Shown: in pieces, positions 51,317-59,401 of the stretch
Layout of the letters: each line of letters begins with the position of its first letter
Position numbering within the stretch: the first letter of the stretch is position 1
From: Paralvinella palmiformis
Lineage: Eukaryota > Annelida > Polychaeta > Terebellida > Alvinellidae
DNA: 64,000 bases
Assembly (NCBI GenBank): GCA_025642065.1
Contig: JAODUP010000277.1
Coordinates: 338,501-402,500 of the forward strand
Direction: 5' to 3'
Made by a program: the position numbers and the translations under genes
The notes under the pieces: generated by a model
Seen by the model: the letters and a program-made list of their open reading frames with translations, nothing else
Told to the model about the DNA's origin: nothing
Database searches by the model: none

Positions 51317-54178
51317 GCTGCCGGTGAAGAAATCGATATTGACATATTTACCACGCATTTGCTGACAGGGTTAACTTCTTCATGGATGACGACAATGATT
51401 CGGATTTTGAGGGATTTTAAGCCAGTACTTGACCTTGACTTATACAGTGAGCATATGCCTGAGGAAAGAATTACAGGGTCAAAAATTGACCTGGACTTAT
51501 CTGCCGGGTCAACTTATACACTAGTATATACGCCAGTATATACGTTATCTTGATTCATCAACAATGCAATATGTGTCTTGTGTTAATATGGCAGAAAATT
51601 TTATTTTGTTTCTCAGATGTCACCCCAGATCTGGCCATGAAAATGTCGAGGTGTTGAAAAATAATCAATAAATAATTTTTTAATGTATGCTCATAGAAAT
51701 TTTAAGTAGATGAATAATGAATAATTGATGAGTTATGTTAAAAAATAACTTAATGTGTGACTAATTAACCTCTACTATTCAAGTTGATTACTTTCTTATT
51801 CTAAATGATGTTTTGGTTTGGGCTTCTTCCACGCAAGATTTTCTTACAGTCTTTGTTGTTATAACTACCATTATTCAGGTTTGTACCAATGATACAACAC
51901 TAATTTGTTTTTGTATATGACTTCAGAGGGAGTACAGTTCTATGAAGTACCATAATCTCCCATGTATAGCACACACTTATGTATAATGTTCAGTCCTTGT
52001 TAACCAGAAAAACCTAGTTTTGGTGCAGCTGGACTTACACACCATTTTTCTGTAATTACATACACCCTCCGCGTATGCCTGATACAGATTATGCTCCTCA
52101 GGTCAGCAACAAGATCAAAAGCTGTTTGTCACAACTTCTGATTTCAATTCGTAATTGCTTTAATATAATAATGCATTAATAAAAATATTAATAACCAAAC
52201 TTGTCTCAAAGTGGAGATGTTTCGTGAGTTTTTATGGAAGTTTATTTATATTTAAGCCTTGTAATTGTATAATGATCCTTTTGATCATTAGGTAATTGAA
52301 GCTGATAATCATGTATTTTGATTTTCGTGACTGATGAAGATAAACTTAGCAATACAAATTTTCAATTTGTCAATTTATTTTTTGAAAAAAACTGGACAAA
52401 TTTAATTATGGTGTATAGTGCGCAGCCCCTCAAAATAATGGAAAACAGAGAAAAAAGGTGCACTTTATACACAGAAGATTATATGAATGAGAAAGTGTTG
52501 TTTCTATAGTAACCTTTAAACAAATGTTGTAATAATTATTGGTCCATTCTAGAAACAGGTGTGTCTTGGTGATCATAAGGCTTATTATTATTATTGTCAT
52601 GATTATTAGCAGTAGTAGAAGTTGTGCTGATAGTTGTAATATTAGTTGTAGTATAACATGCTGTTGATGACGTTGCCTTTTGTCTGTTTCAGTGTGGTGT
52701 CACAGACCCGTTACCTCAGTGACAATGTCGTCCATCTGTTCCTGCAGAGTCCGCTCTCTATTGAGGCAATAGATGGTGTTATAAAGCAGCCCCAAGGCCA
52801 GAGTGTTGCTACTATTATAACAGAACATGCTCAACAGGCACAAGGGTAATTATATATCATGCTATTAAAGTTATATACCCATGTGCTGTGCTGCACAAGA
52901 TTAAAAATACACTTTTAAAATCAACTTCTATAAAGAGTCTGAAATACTGCTATTTTTTATCACTTGCAACAATGAATTAGAATATGTACAGCACATTTGA
53001 ATGGCTCCTGTTAGTAAATTAGTTTATTAAACATACATTATTATTATTATTATTATGTACACACATGGCAGAGTATGTCATTTTTCGTATATCTGTTTGA
53101 TGTTAGATCTAAGTCATTTGTTTCTGCATTTGGTTATAGTTAGTGTTTTGTGTAAACACTACAGTAGACCATATTTACTCAAGGCCCTCTCCTACCTCAC
53201 AAAGGTTTGTGCTGAAATGTGGATTTATGCTACCTTTGTGTCTCAATCAGCGGAATCCGGTATAGGCATATCTGAACAGGTGTTTCATCTTTGACTTCGC
53301 TTCATTACTTTTGGAAGTTGCTTGGCCCTTTTAGCCTACCATGTGCATAAATGTGGCCGTAAAATATCAATTGTGATCATCAATCAACAAAAGTGTACAC
53401 TCGTGAATGAATACATTTTCACACTAACATACATTGATGCCCATTAAAATTGGACGACACCCTAGTTCTGTGAGTAGAGCACTGCTTTGAAAACCCAAAG
53501 GGTCTGAGTTTGAATCCTAATGATATCCGTGTTTGTGGGATGTTCCTCGGGGTGTCACCCTTCAGATTCATGTCCCAGTTATGATGAACATCAAGCCCAA
53601 ACACACCAAACTCACTCACTCATTTGCTTTCCACCTCACTCTCTCACTCACTCAATGAAAAGGGGACCTCCATGGTCTAACTGGTAGCATGTTGGATCAC
53701 AGATCACTACCACCTGAGTTTGAACCTCAGTGTGGGCATATCTGAAGGGTGTTTCATCTTTGACTTTGCTTCATTACCGTTGGAGGTTTCTCAGCCCATT
53801 TAGCCTATCATGTGCACAAAAGTGGCCATAAAATACCAATCATCATCATCATCACTCACTCAATGACACCTATTAGCCTTATTGTTAGGCGTGAATCATA
53901 CTATTTTATAAAGATCTGTTAATCTAGATGACTGTTGTTTCAGGATCTGCCAAGACTGTCACCGTGAGCTCTATCCAACCGGTACTAATGCCAAGGGTGT
54001 ACCATGTGACGAAGTATCAAACATCACACAACAGACGTGTCCACATGACATCTTCTCGCCAACCCGACCACATTCATTCGACTTCTCTCATTGCATTATG
54101 GGACAGTCCATGTCATACGACAGTGCCGATGAACCCAACCACTTAGCCAACATGGCTGCCAATACAAGTCAGGATTAA
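45025..54178 (+). CDS. SNX10/11: Sorting nexin, SNX10/SNX11-like (gene span, five coding exons)
   Basis: A PX-domain protein that binds phosphatidylinositol 3-phosphate on endosomes; in vertebrates SNX10 and SNX11 act in endosome morphology, and SNX10 also in V-ATPase delivery, ciliogenesis and osteoclast function. Coding exons are 45033-45119, 47072-47172, 49197-49295, 52693-52845 and 53944-54178; phases 0, 2, 2, 2 all join without frame loss. The predicted protein has about 224 residues (SNX10 is about 201, SNX11 about 270). The PX domain covers about residues 4-125: RRRYSEFVWFR supplies the lipid-binding arginines (33-45), PPPLPPKTFF is the PX proline loop with its lysine (64-74), and YRKAGLELFLHG and LSDNVVHLFLQS are the family's late helices. 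The tail is low in similarity. The vertebrate pair probably corresponds to one ancestral gene here, so I do not choose between SNX10 and SNX11. Confidence 0.92.
45033..45119 (+). CDS. SNX10/11: Sorting nexin coding exon 1 (start)
   Basis: The exon likely begins at 45,025 after TTATCACTGTTAACAG, so untranslated sequence comes from an unseen upstream exon. The ATG at 45,033 sits in GCCATGG, an excellent initiation context. It opens MATIELRVQNP, the usual start of this family's first beta strand. An out-of-frame ATG at 45,028 in weak context would make only a five-codon frame. The exon ends with GAG and donor GTGAGT, phase 0. Confidence 0.85.
45120..47071 (+). other. Sorting nexin intron 1
   Basis: Contains a compound CA/TA microsatellite at 46,451-46,502. 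Open frames of up to 140 codons (45,198-45,620) show no domain. Confidence 0.8.
47072..47172 (+). CDS. SNX10/11: Sorting nexin coding exon 2 (PX lipid-binding core)
   Basis: Acceptor TTCTTTTCACAG, donor GTATGT. It encodes TDNLAFSLKKSNIRRRYSEF and then VWFRDVLTKSHPDV, holding the arginines equivalent to SNX10 Arg51/Arg52 in the RRRY motif. Confidence 0.95.
48530..48790 (+). mobile_element. tRNA-derived SINE-like element in intron 2
   Basis: A tRNA-like head, AATCTAACAGTTAAGCATGT with the box ACAGGTTTGATCCCAGC, is followed by a body and a GATATCAATCAATC tail. It lies inside intron 2 of the sorting nexin gene. It does not match families A-D; the assignment rests on the promoter-like boxes. Confidence 0.5.
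49197..49295 (+). CDS. SNX10/11: Sorting nexin coding exon 3
   Basis: Acceptor ATTCCATAG, donor GTAAGA. It encodes TPPPLPPKTFFRDRF and then YRKAGLELFLHG; these are the proline loop and the helix that completes the PX pocket. Confidence 0.94.
50422..50486 (+). repeat. (TG)n(TA)n compound microsatellite in intron 3
   Basis: About 22 TG units pass into about 10 TA units. Confidence 0.92.
50743..51209 (+). repeat. Diverged two-unit tandem duplication, period about 230 bp
   Basis: Unit 1 begins GAGCCAGAGTAGGAATAAAA at 50,743 and unit 2 begins GAGCCAGAGTTGGAACAAAA at 50,973. Both continue through TTATTCAATAAA, CAAACTGTTATTT(A/G)GATCT and ACAAACATGCCA, and end with TTAATAACACTTGCC and TTGAAGTTACAATCA. 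The copies differ by substitutions and by extra sequence in unit 2. Confidence 0.88.
51276..51313 (+). repeat. (TA)n microsatellite in intron 3
   Basis: About 19 TA units shortly after the tandem duplication. Confidence 0.9.
52693..52845 (+). CDS. SNX10/11: Sorting nexin coding exon 4
   Basis: Acceptor TCTGTTTCAG, donor GTAATT. It encodes VVSQTRYLSDNVVHLFLQSP and then a helix ending HAQQAQG, matching the extended PX helices of SNX10/11. The exon ends with two bases of a glycine codon. Confidence 0.94.
52983..53055 (+). mobile_element. 3'-tail fragment of LINE family A in intron 4
   Basis: TTTGAATGGCTCCTGTTAGT, then ATTAAACATACATTATTATT, repeats the 3' terminus of LINE A. This is an extreme 5' truncation, a common outcome of target-primed reverse transcription. 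Confidence 0.8.
53268..53390 (+). mobile_element. 5'-truncated SINE family A in intron 4
   Basis: Carries GGTGTTTCATCTTTGACTTC, TAGCCTACCATGTGCATAAA and GTGGCCGTAAAATATCAA, but no tRNA-like head. Confidence 0.8.
53456..53643 (+). mobile_element. SINE family D in intron 4
   Basis: The head is tRNA-like (TGTGAGTAGAGCACTGCTTT, box GAGTTTGAATCC). It is followed by GTGTTTGTGGGATGTTCCTC and a long TCAC-rich tail. The head resembles tRNA-Thr or Lys more than the other SINEs here do. A second copy is in the gypsy remnant at 13.9 kb. Confidence 0.8.
53644..53866 (+). mobile_element. SINE family A, full copy inserted in the tail of SINE D
   Basis: Perfect 15-bp duplications TCACTCACTCAATGA (53,644-53,658 and 53,852-53,866) bracket a complete copy. 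Its tRNA-like head reads CATGGTCTAACTGGTAGCAT with the box GAGTTTGAACC, and it ends CATCATCATC. The duplicated target is part of the TCAC tail of SINE D, which dates SINE A after SINE D. Confidence 0.93.
53944..54178 (+). CDS. SNX10/11: Sorting nexin coding exon 5 (terminal)
   Basis: Acceptor GTTGTTTCAG. In the frame fixed by exon 4 it starts ICQDCHRELYPTGTN, continues with an acidic, serine-rich tail (SMSYDSADEPNHL) and stops at TAA 54,176-54,178. The tail is not conserved enough to confirm by eye, but frame and open length (77 codons) fit. A longer open frame in another phase here is a shadow. Confidence 0.8.
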
Positions 54179-54799
54179 TTGGATAAAGCGACACACTGTG
54201 CATATGAGATTTATACATTTGCGTTTTATATCACTTCATATTGATTTTTATGTGTTACTGGTTGATTTTGCATAGGACTGTATGCAGGAGTGCATGCACC
54301 TGTATTCTCGGTGCATGTTGACATTAATATTAGTTTGGCTTTTATCTGAATCCTGGCAGCTACACTCGACCAAAAATATGGTGCCAAAGTAAATAGCGTT
54401 ACTGCAAGTTTGTGACGTTTACATGCAGGGGTTGACTTTTGTATCTGTAATAATGTAATAGCAATAGTTTAAGACAGGTGAACTGGACAGACAAGCCATT
54501 ATTGCACAAGCAGTCAGCCACAGGCTGTGTGACCATTCTTTATGCAACCCTTTTAAAAAAGAATCAAAGCCTTTTTTGCCGAGAATGGCCTTTTGTTTAA
54601 ACCTGAAAATGTAGCAATTAGTCAAACTAATTCCTTCTATGCATACTCTGGTTTTTGTTTTCAAACCATAAACCAAGCTAAATGTGTATTCCAGGCTAAG
54701 TCTGCCTGCATTTATTATCACAAATTGTGTCAAATCAAAGTTTACTGAACTGTATATCAAATAGAGGACATTTTTAAATGGACTAACCAATGTTTGTGT

Positions 54800-54833
<34 letters not shown>

Positions 54834-54911
54834 GGATTTGCAAGAGTCTGTGCTTTCACACACCAAATTCAGAACCACATTATAAAAATGGATAATTTCT
54901 TTTCCATTCAG
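54179..54911 (+). other. Probable 3' untranslated or intergenic DNA after the sorting nexin stop
   Basis: A TA array lies at 54,802-54,831. No polyadenylation site could be fixed by eye. Confidence 0.5.
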
Positions 54912-55035
54912 TCACTGTGCACATACAGTTACAGCCTGTTGGCTGCTTCTGGTTGGAGTCCTGTTGTTTACAGTTAAATGCAAAGTATGTTTGAGGAAAC
55001 ACTCCCGCATACAACATCACCTTTGGGCAGTGTAA
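54912..55035 (+). other. Possible alternative terminal exon with a transmembrane segment
   Basis: A strong acceptor (TTTCTTTTCCATTCAG) precedes an open stretch whose phase matches the donor of sorting nexin exon 4. The frame then reads HCAHTVTACWLLLVGVLLFT and VKCKVCLRKHSR, stopping at TAA 55,033-55,035; CWLLLVGVLLFTV is a plausible membrane helix followed by basic residues. A GTAAGC donor at 55,032 also allows it to be an internal exon. Chance phase agreement is one in three, so this is a hypothesis. Confidence 0.3.
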
Positions 55036-55247
55036 GCCATTCTGAAAATATTAATAGTCTGAAACATGTTTTCATGGACACCAAGAACACTTTATATGCC
55101 ATTAATGCAGTGTGGAAAAAGTTGGAAAATGTTATAATAAAGCTGTATAGTAAACAACAACAAATTAAGAGTCAGCGAATGCAATGCCATGTTTGTCAAA
55201 AGATGTCATTTTTCAAAGAGAATTCTGAATGTGTAAATTGCATGTGA
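54978..55247 (+). other. Unassigned 89-codon open frame with paired cysteines
   Basis: Overlaps the possible alternative exon in another frame. It ends in CHVCQKMSFFKENSECVNCM, two CxxC pairs that could bind metal. No splice or promoter evidence ties it to a transcript; it may be chance. Confidence 0.15.
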
Positions 55248-56176
55248 ATATATCAATTTCTTTCGAGTGCAGGCAGTTTACAAAAGAAAAAAAAGAAACC
55301 ATCTATTCAAAAATTTGGATATCAGTTCATATATATTACACTTGTCTAAAAAAATGTACCTAGGTAATTCACGAGAATGTTTTTGTGTCTCTTTAAGTGA
55401 GTTTTACAGTTTTGTTTACGTGTTGTGGGTCTTAATGTTGGTTAATGATTTTGTTTGTTAATTGTTGACAGTGAGTACGTTAAGGATCGTATTCGTTTTG
55501 TACCATGTATCAGCATCGAGAACTGGCTCTCGGTGATCCGCTGTTGTTCGTTAAAGAAAATCACTAAATTAAGCAATAACTATTTGGTGCTCAACTTGTG
55601 TTTTGTCCGTTTGTTGTCGTTTCTTCCTCTGTATACTGCTGGCTGCCTCACATTGGAGATGTTTGTGTGCGAATTTATTCGGAACTTTTTTGCTTTTTCC
55701 CACAGTAACAGGATAAGAAAATTAAGGAATGAGAAAGATATGGTGAGAGACAGGATTTTGTTATAAGAATTTGTTTGGAACATTCCAGCTGTTAGTAGTT
55801 CTGTGTTGCTGTTAATTAGCTGTTAATTATGTATGCCTACCTAGACAAGTGTGTGTGTGTACATGAAAACACCTGCATGCATGCATGCGCGCGCTCACGC
55901 ACGCACACACAAATTTGACCATTCCAGTATATATCTCTAGATGTAAACAAATATTAATTAATGTTTTCTTTTAATTTTCTTGTACGAGTCGGTTTCTTAT
56001 ATATGTTGAGGTTCCATTACTCTGTCAACTTTGTTCTTACTGATGGGTGGCCTGTGTATTGTTATATCATAAATATATTGTTGTTCTAAAGTGGTCTTGT
56101 TTATATTGCCTATCCGAAGTGACTACCAAGTCTTGTGTTTATTATTTTCTAGTCCATTCTGTCCTGACTCACTGGT

Positions 56177-56179
56177 TAC

Positions 56180-56264
<85 letters not shown>
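56177..56264 (+). repeat. 88-bp alternating purine-pyrimidine tract
   Basis: TG, then CG, then TA, then TG dinucleotides follow each other without a single break in purine-pyrimidine alternation. Confidence 0.95.
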
Positions 56265-56267
<3 letters not shown>

Positions 56268-58384
56268 ACATCTTAGGACATACAGTGCAGGTCGTTTAAA
56301 ATATCCCAAGACTATACGACCTTTTCGTGTCTTTGAGCTGTTAAACAATACTCACTCCAGTCTCACATTCTTGGCTGAAGATGCTCAATCGTTAAAGCCT
56401 TCTTGTAATTATGATTTTTTCGTGCAAAATGTCAGTCTCAGGATTTATCCGAACAATAGAAATTTCGTAGATGAATTGAGTTCTGGTGCAACTGTCAACA
56501 CATAAATCGTGCCTCTAAATAAGGCAGACAGACTGTGTGTGATGAAAGCTGGCACAGCTTATTTATGTGGCGCAATAATAAAAATTCTCACCACTGGCTA
56601 TAACAGATGTTCCGTTTGAAGGCATCGTTTGTGAGTTTAACTTAGCTAGCACCAGGTCGACAGTTATGTTATGACAAAAAATAAGAACAGACCCCCCCTG
56701 GATGTTCCGGATGCTTATTTACCCCCACTATCCACCTGTATGCTATGATAATTGATTACCAAGAGATGGACTCCGAAGTACATTCTGTGGCACCTTCTAA
56801 AACCCTACCCGTCCATACGAACAGTTTATTTGAAACGTTAAAATAATAACGTTCAGTGAGAAGTCCTCAACTATTGTTGGAGCTAAGCGTTTCATTCAAT
56901 AAATGTTTAAACGTTTCATTGGCCATCGAAATTATTGTCCGCCATCGTTTGTTATTTTGGTACTATGCTATCTTCCAAAAACAAAAGGTCCACCCAAGGG
57001 CGTTCTCTAAGAAGGGTATTTTGTTTTGTCTATTCACAAACGGTCATGGATACTAACAGGTGCTTCTTTTCTATCTACTAGAAAATGAGCGAACACATCA
57101 CTAACTTCTCTATATTATGTCTTTATTTATGTTTCTATATATTTGCTTGTTCGGGCGCGTGCATATGTGTGTGTGTGTGTGTGTGTAGCTTGAATACCGT
57201 TCTTTGGTGCCCTAGGAGAACAGGGCCATACATTGGCTAGTGTGTGTGTCCGTGTGTGTTTATTTGCTATTCACTTTATCGCCTATTCGTGTGCGCAAAC
57301 AATCAAAGTATGCAGATAGACGAGTAAGTTATATATGGATAAGGGCATCATAAATATGTGAAGAAAACGATTACAAACGTATTATATAATAATGTTTCAC
57401 ACGCCCGCATACACACGCACGCACACATTTATTACCTGTCCGAGCTAAACGAACTATAACGAGGCCCAATCAGAACGTACGATATAATTATTAAATTATT
57501 TTATTATTAAAATCCAATGACGGTTTAGTTGTCTTTTTTTTAACAAGTTATATAGCAAAGGCAACTGTGGGTTAAATACAAATGAAGCATTTAAGTCATA
57601 CGCAGGTGAACAATTCTTAAGGCACCGAAAACGACGACGTACACTATTACAAAATGGCGTTATCTTTTATGGCTTGTTACAGATGAAGATGTTATGATTT
57701 AGCTGCGAATGGACCAAACAACTCTACATTTAACTCGAAGGACCTCTACCGCGGCCATATCGGCAAGTTCCTTGCGTTCTGACCTAGTTCCGGTTCAGTC
57801 ACGTGATCTGTCTTGAAGCGCGGGGATATCTGTTGTATTCGACGCGAAAGACTCCCGGTGCTGCCGCCCGCACTCAGCGCCCGATAGCGGTTCCAATTTG
57901 TAAACATCGCCCACGTGCAACTGCTGATGACTTCGTGCACAATTAGTTATAATACTGCTACCGTGATGGACCAGAATATTAATGGGATGTTCGCTGTCGT
58001 TTGAAGTGGAACCCGAGAGATATCGTCGCAGTTTTAGCCGCTTCTCGACGGAATAAGTTACAATAAACGCGTCTTACCTGAATGCCGATGTGTGCGTGTG
58101 CGTGCCAGCTCGTGAATCACACACGCACGCACACATACACGTGTCTAAACTGAACTGGAGACGATAATAGGTTAGTGCTAAATAAACATCGCTGGGCTAA
58201 CAGAACCGAAAAACACTGTAGATACACCAATGGGATGCATGTAAGTTAGTAAGTACACCGATTATAACATATGCGTAATCCTCTAATATATTGGGGGATG
58301 TATTTCTGGGGCAATCCGAATTACTAGATATCATTTCAATATGAAATTTAGCACGCGTATTATTCATCCATACAAATATATGCA

Positions 58385-58424
<40 letters not shown>
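58385..58424 (+). repeat. (TA)n microsatellite
   Basis: About 19 TA units, 325 bp beyond the collagen stop codon. Confidence 0.9.
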
Positions 58425-58427
<3 letters not shown>

Positions 58428-58748
58428 CTGAGAGAGGTATTTAAACATAGATGAAGGTAGGCGTGGGATGACATCTTTTACTTCAATTATCCTACTTTGA
58501 AATTATCTGCTTCGGATGTGGACTTGACGAACACCATTCGGAAGCGTTGCTAGTGTAGTCCTCGGCGGACGACTATTGCGAGCTGCCGCAACGCGCTAGG
58601 CAACGCAATCTATATTCCCTACGTTTCGGATCACCTGTGTGTAAGCTTTAGATAAGCGTCATCTTCGTTAACACGTGACAAGTAAAAATATTATTGATGT
58701 TAGTAGCGTCTCCTATGAATGTCGTAATGTACCGGACGGGCTTCTATT

Positions 58749-59401
58749 TTACATGAACGAGCTGCCCTTGTCCGGGAAGAACAGGCTGCGCATGCCCTTC
58801 GCCAGGCTTCCGTTGGCACCCTTCGGTATTACGGTGCCGAAGGCTGGCTTGGCGTTTGCCAGACTCGGGTCATAGCTGTCCTCGCCCGCCCGCGCCGCCG
58901 CGCCATCAACCGCGTGCTGATCGTCGACGTCATCGTCGTCGTAGACGCCGCGGATACTGTCGAAGTCGAGCTCCTCCTTGTTGAGGTCGGGCTGCGATGA
59001 GGCCAGGTCCACCTCGACGGTGCTGCCGTTGTACGACTTGTTCGTACAGCCCGGCGAGCCAGTGGTGCTCAGATCAACGACACTGCTCGCCGCCGACATC
59101 GAGCGCATACTGCCTGTCTCGGCGTCGGAGAACTGCGAGATGGCCGACGACCACTGCTTCTCGGCCTGCTTGCTGCGTCGTATCCGGTGGAATACCATGG
59201 CGCCGATGAGGAGGATGGCCAGCGTCACGATGCCAGCCCACACGCTGAGACCAATCGTCGTGGCGACGTTCACTTGCGATGCCGACCCTATCTCGTCCTC
59301 GAGGAAGTTCTCCTTGCTGTCCTGCTGCTGTAGCATGGCGGCCATGGCTGCGCGGTGACGATTAAAGAGAACAGCGTTAGCCTTCGATACCAACTCAGCG
59401 G
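58749..59401 (-). CDS. Collagen terminal exon: juxtamembrane, transmembrane helix, cytoplasmic tail
   Basis: Begins after ACATAAG with CC GCT GAG, completing a split alanine codon, and stops at TAA 58,749-58,751. Residues 1-45 ([11 protein letters not shown] to SASQVN) are hydrophilic with [16 protein letters not shown], which could be a short helix. About residues 46-71 form the membrane helix. [13 protein letters not shown] follows. The tail has serine-rich [15 protein letters not shown], acidic [10 protein letters not shown] and ends PDKGSSFM. The exon is strongly GC-rich with C or G in most third positions, unlike the collagen exons. No in-frame ATG begins it, which argues for an internal-to-terminal exon rather than a separate gene. 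Confidence 0.88.

Larger units (their letters stand above)
55036..58748. other. Region between the two convergent genes, no supported gene
   Basis: Holds microsatellites at 56,177-56,264, 57,164-57,186 and 58,385-58,424. A 103-codon open frame at 55,455-55,766 follows a reasonable acceptor (AATTGTTGACAG) but shows no domain. The part near 57,700-58,100 is richer in CpG and may belong to the collagen 3' untranslated region; this is inference. Confidence 0.4.

Noticed and set aside
51950..52480. Pair of GTATAGCACAC and GTGCACTTTATACAC words that suggested an inverted-repeat element
   Set aside because: The two ends do not align beyond a few bases, so no element boundary can be defended.
53928..54146. 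72-codon frame in the first phase over sorting nexin exon 5
   Set aside because: The phase set by exon 4 gives a different frame that runs 77 codons to a stop.
58978..59358. 126-codon + strand frame over the collagen terminal exon
   Set aside because: Antisense shadow of a GC-rich coding exon; the - strand frame has the splice phase, membrane helix and stop.
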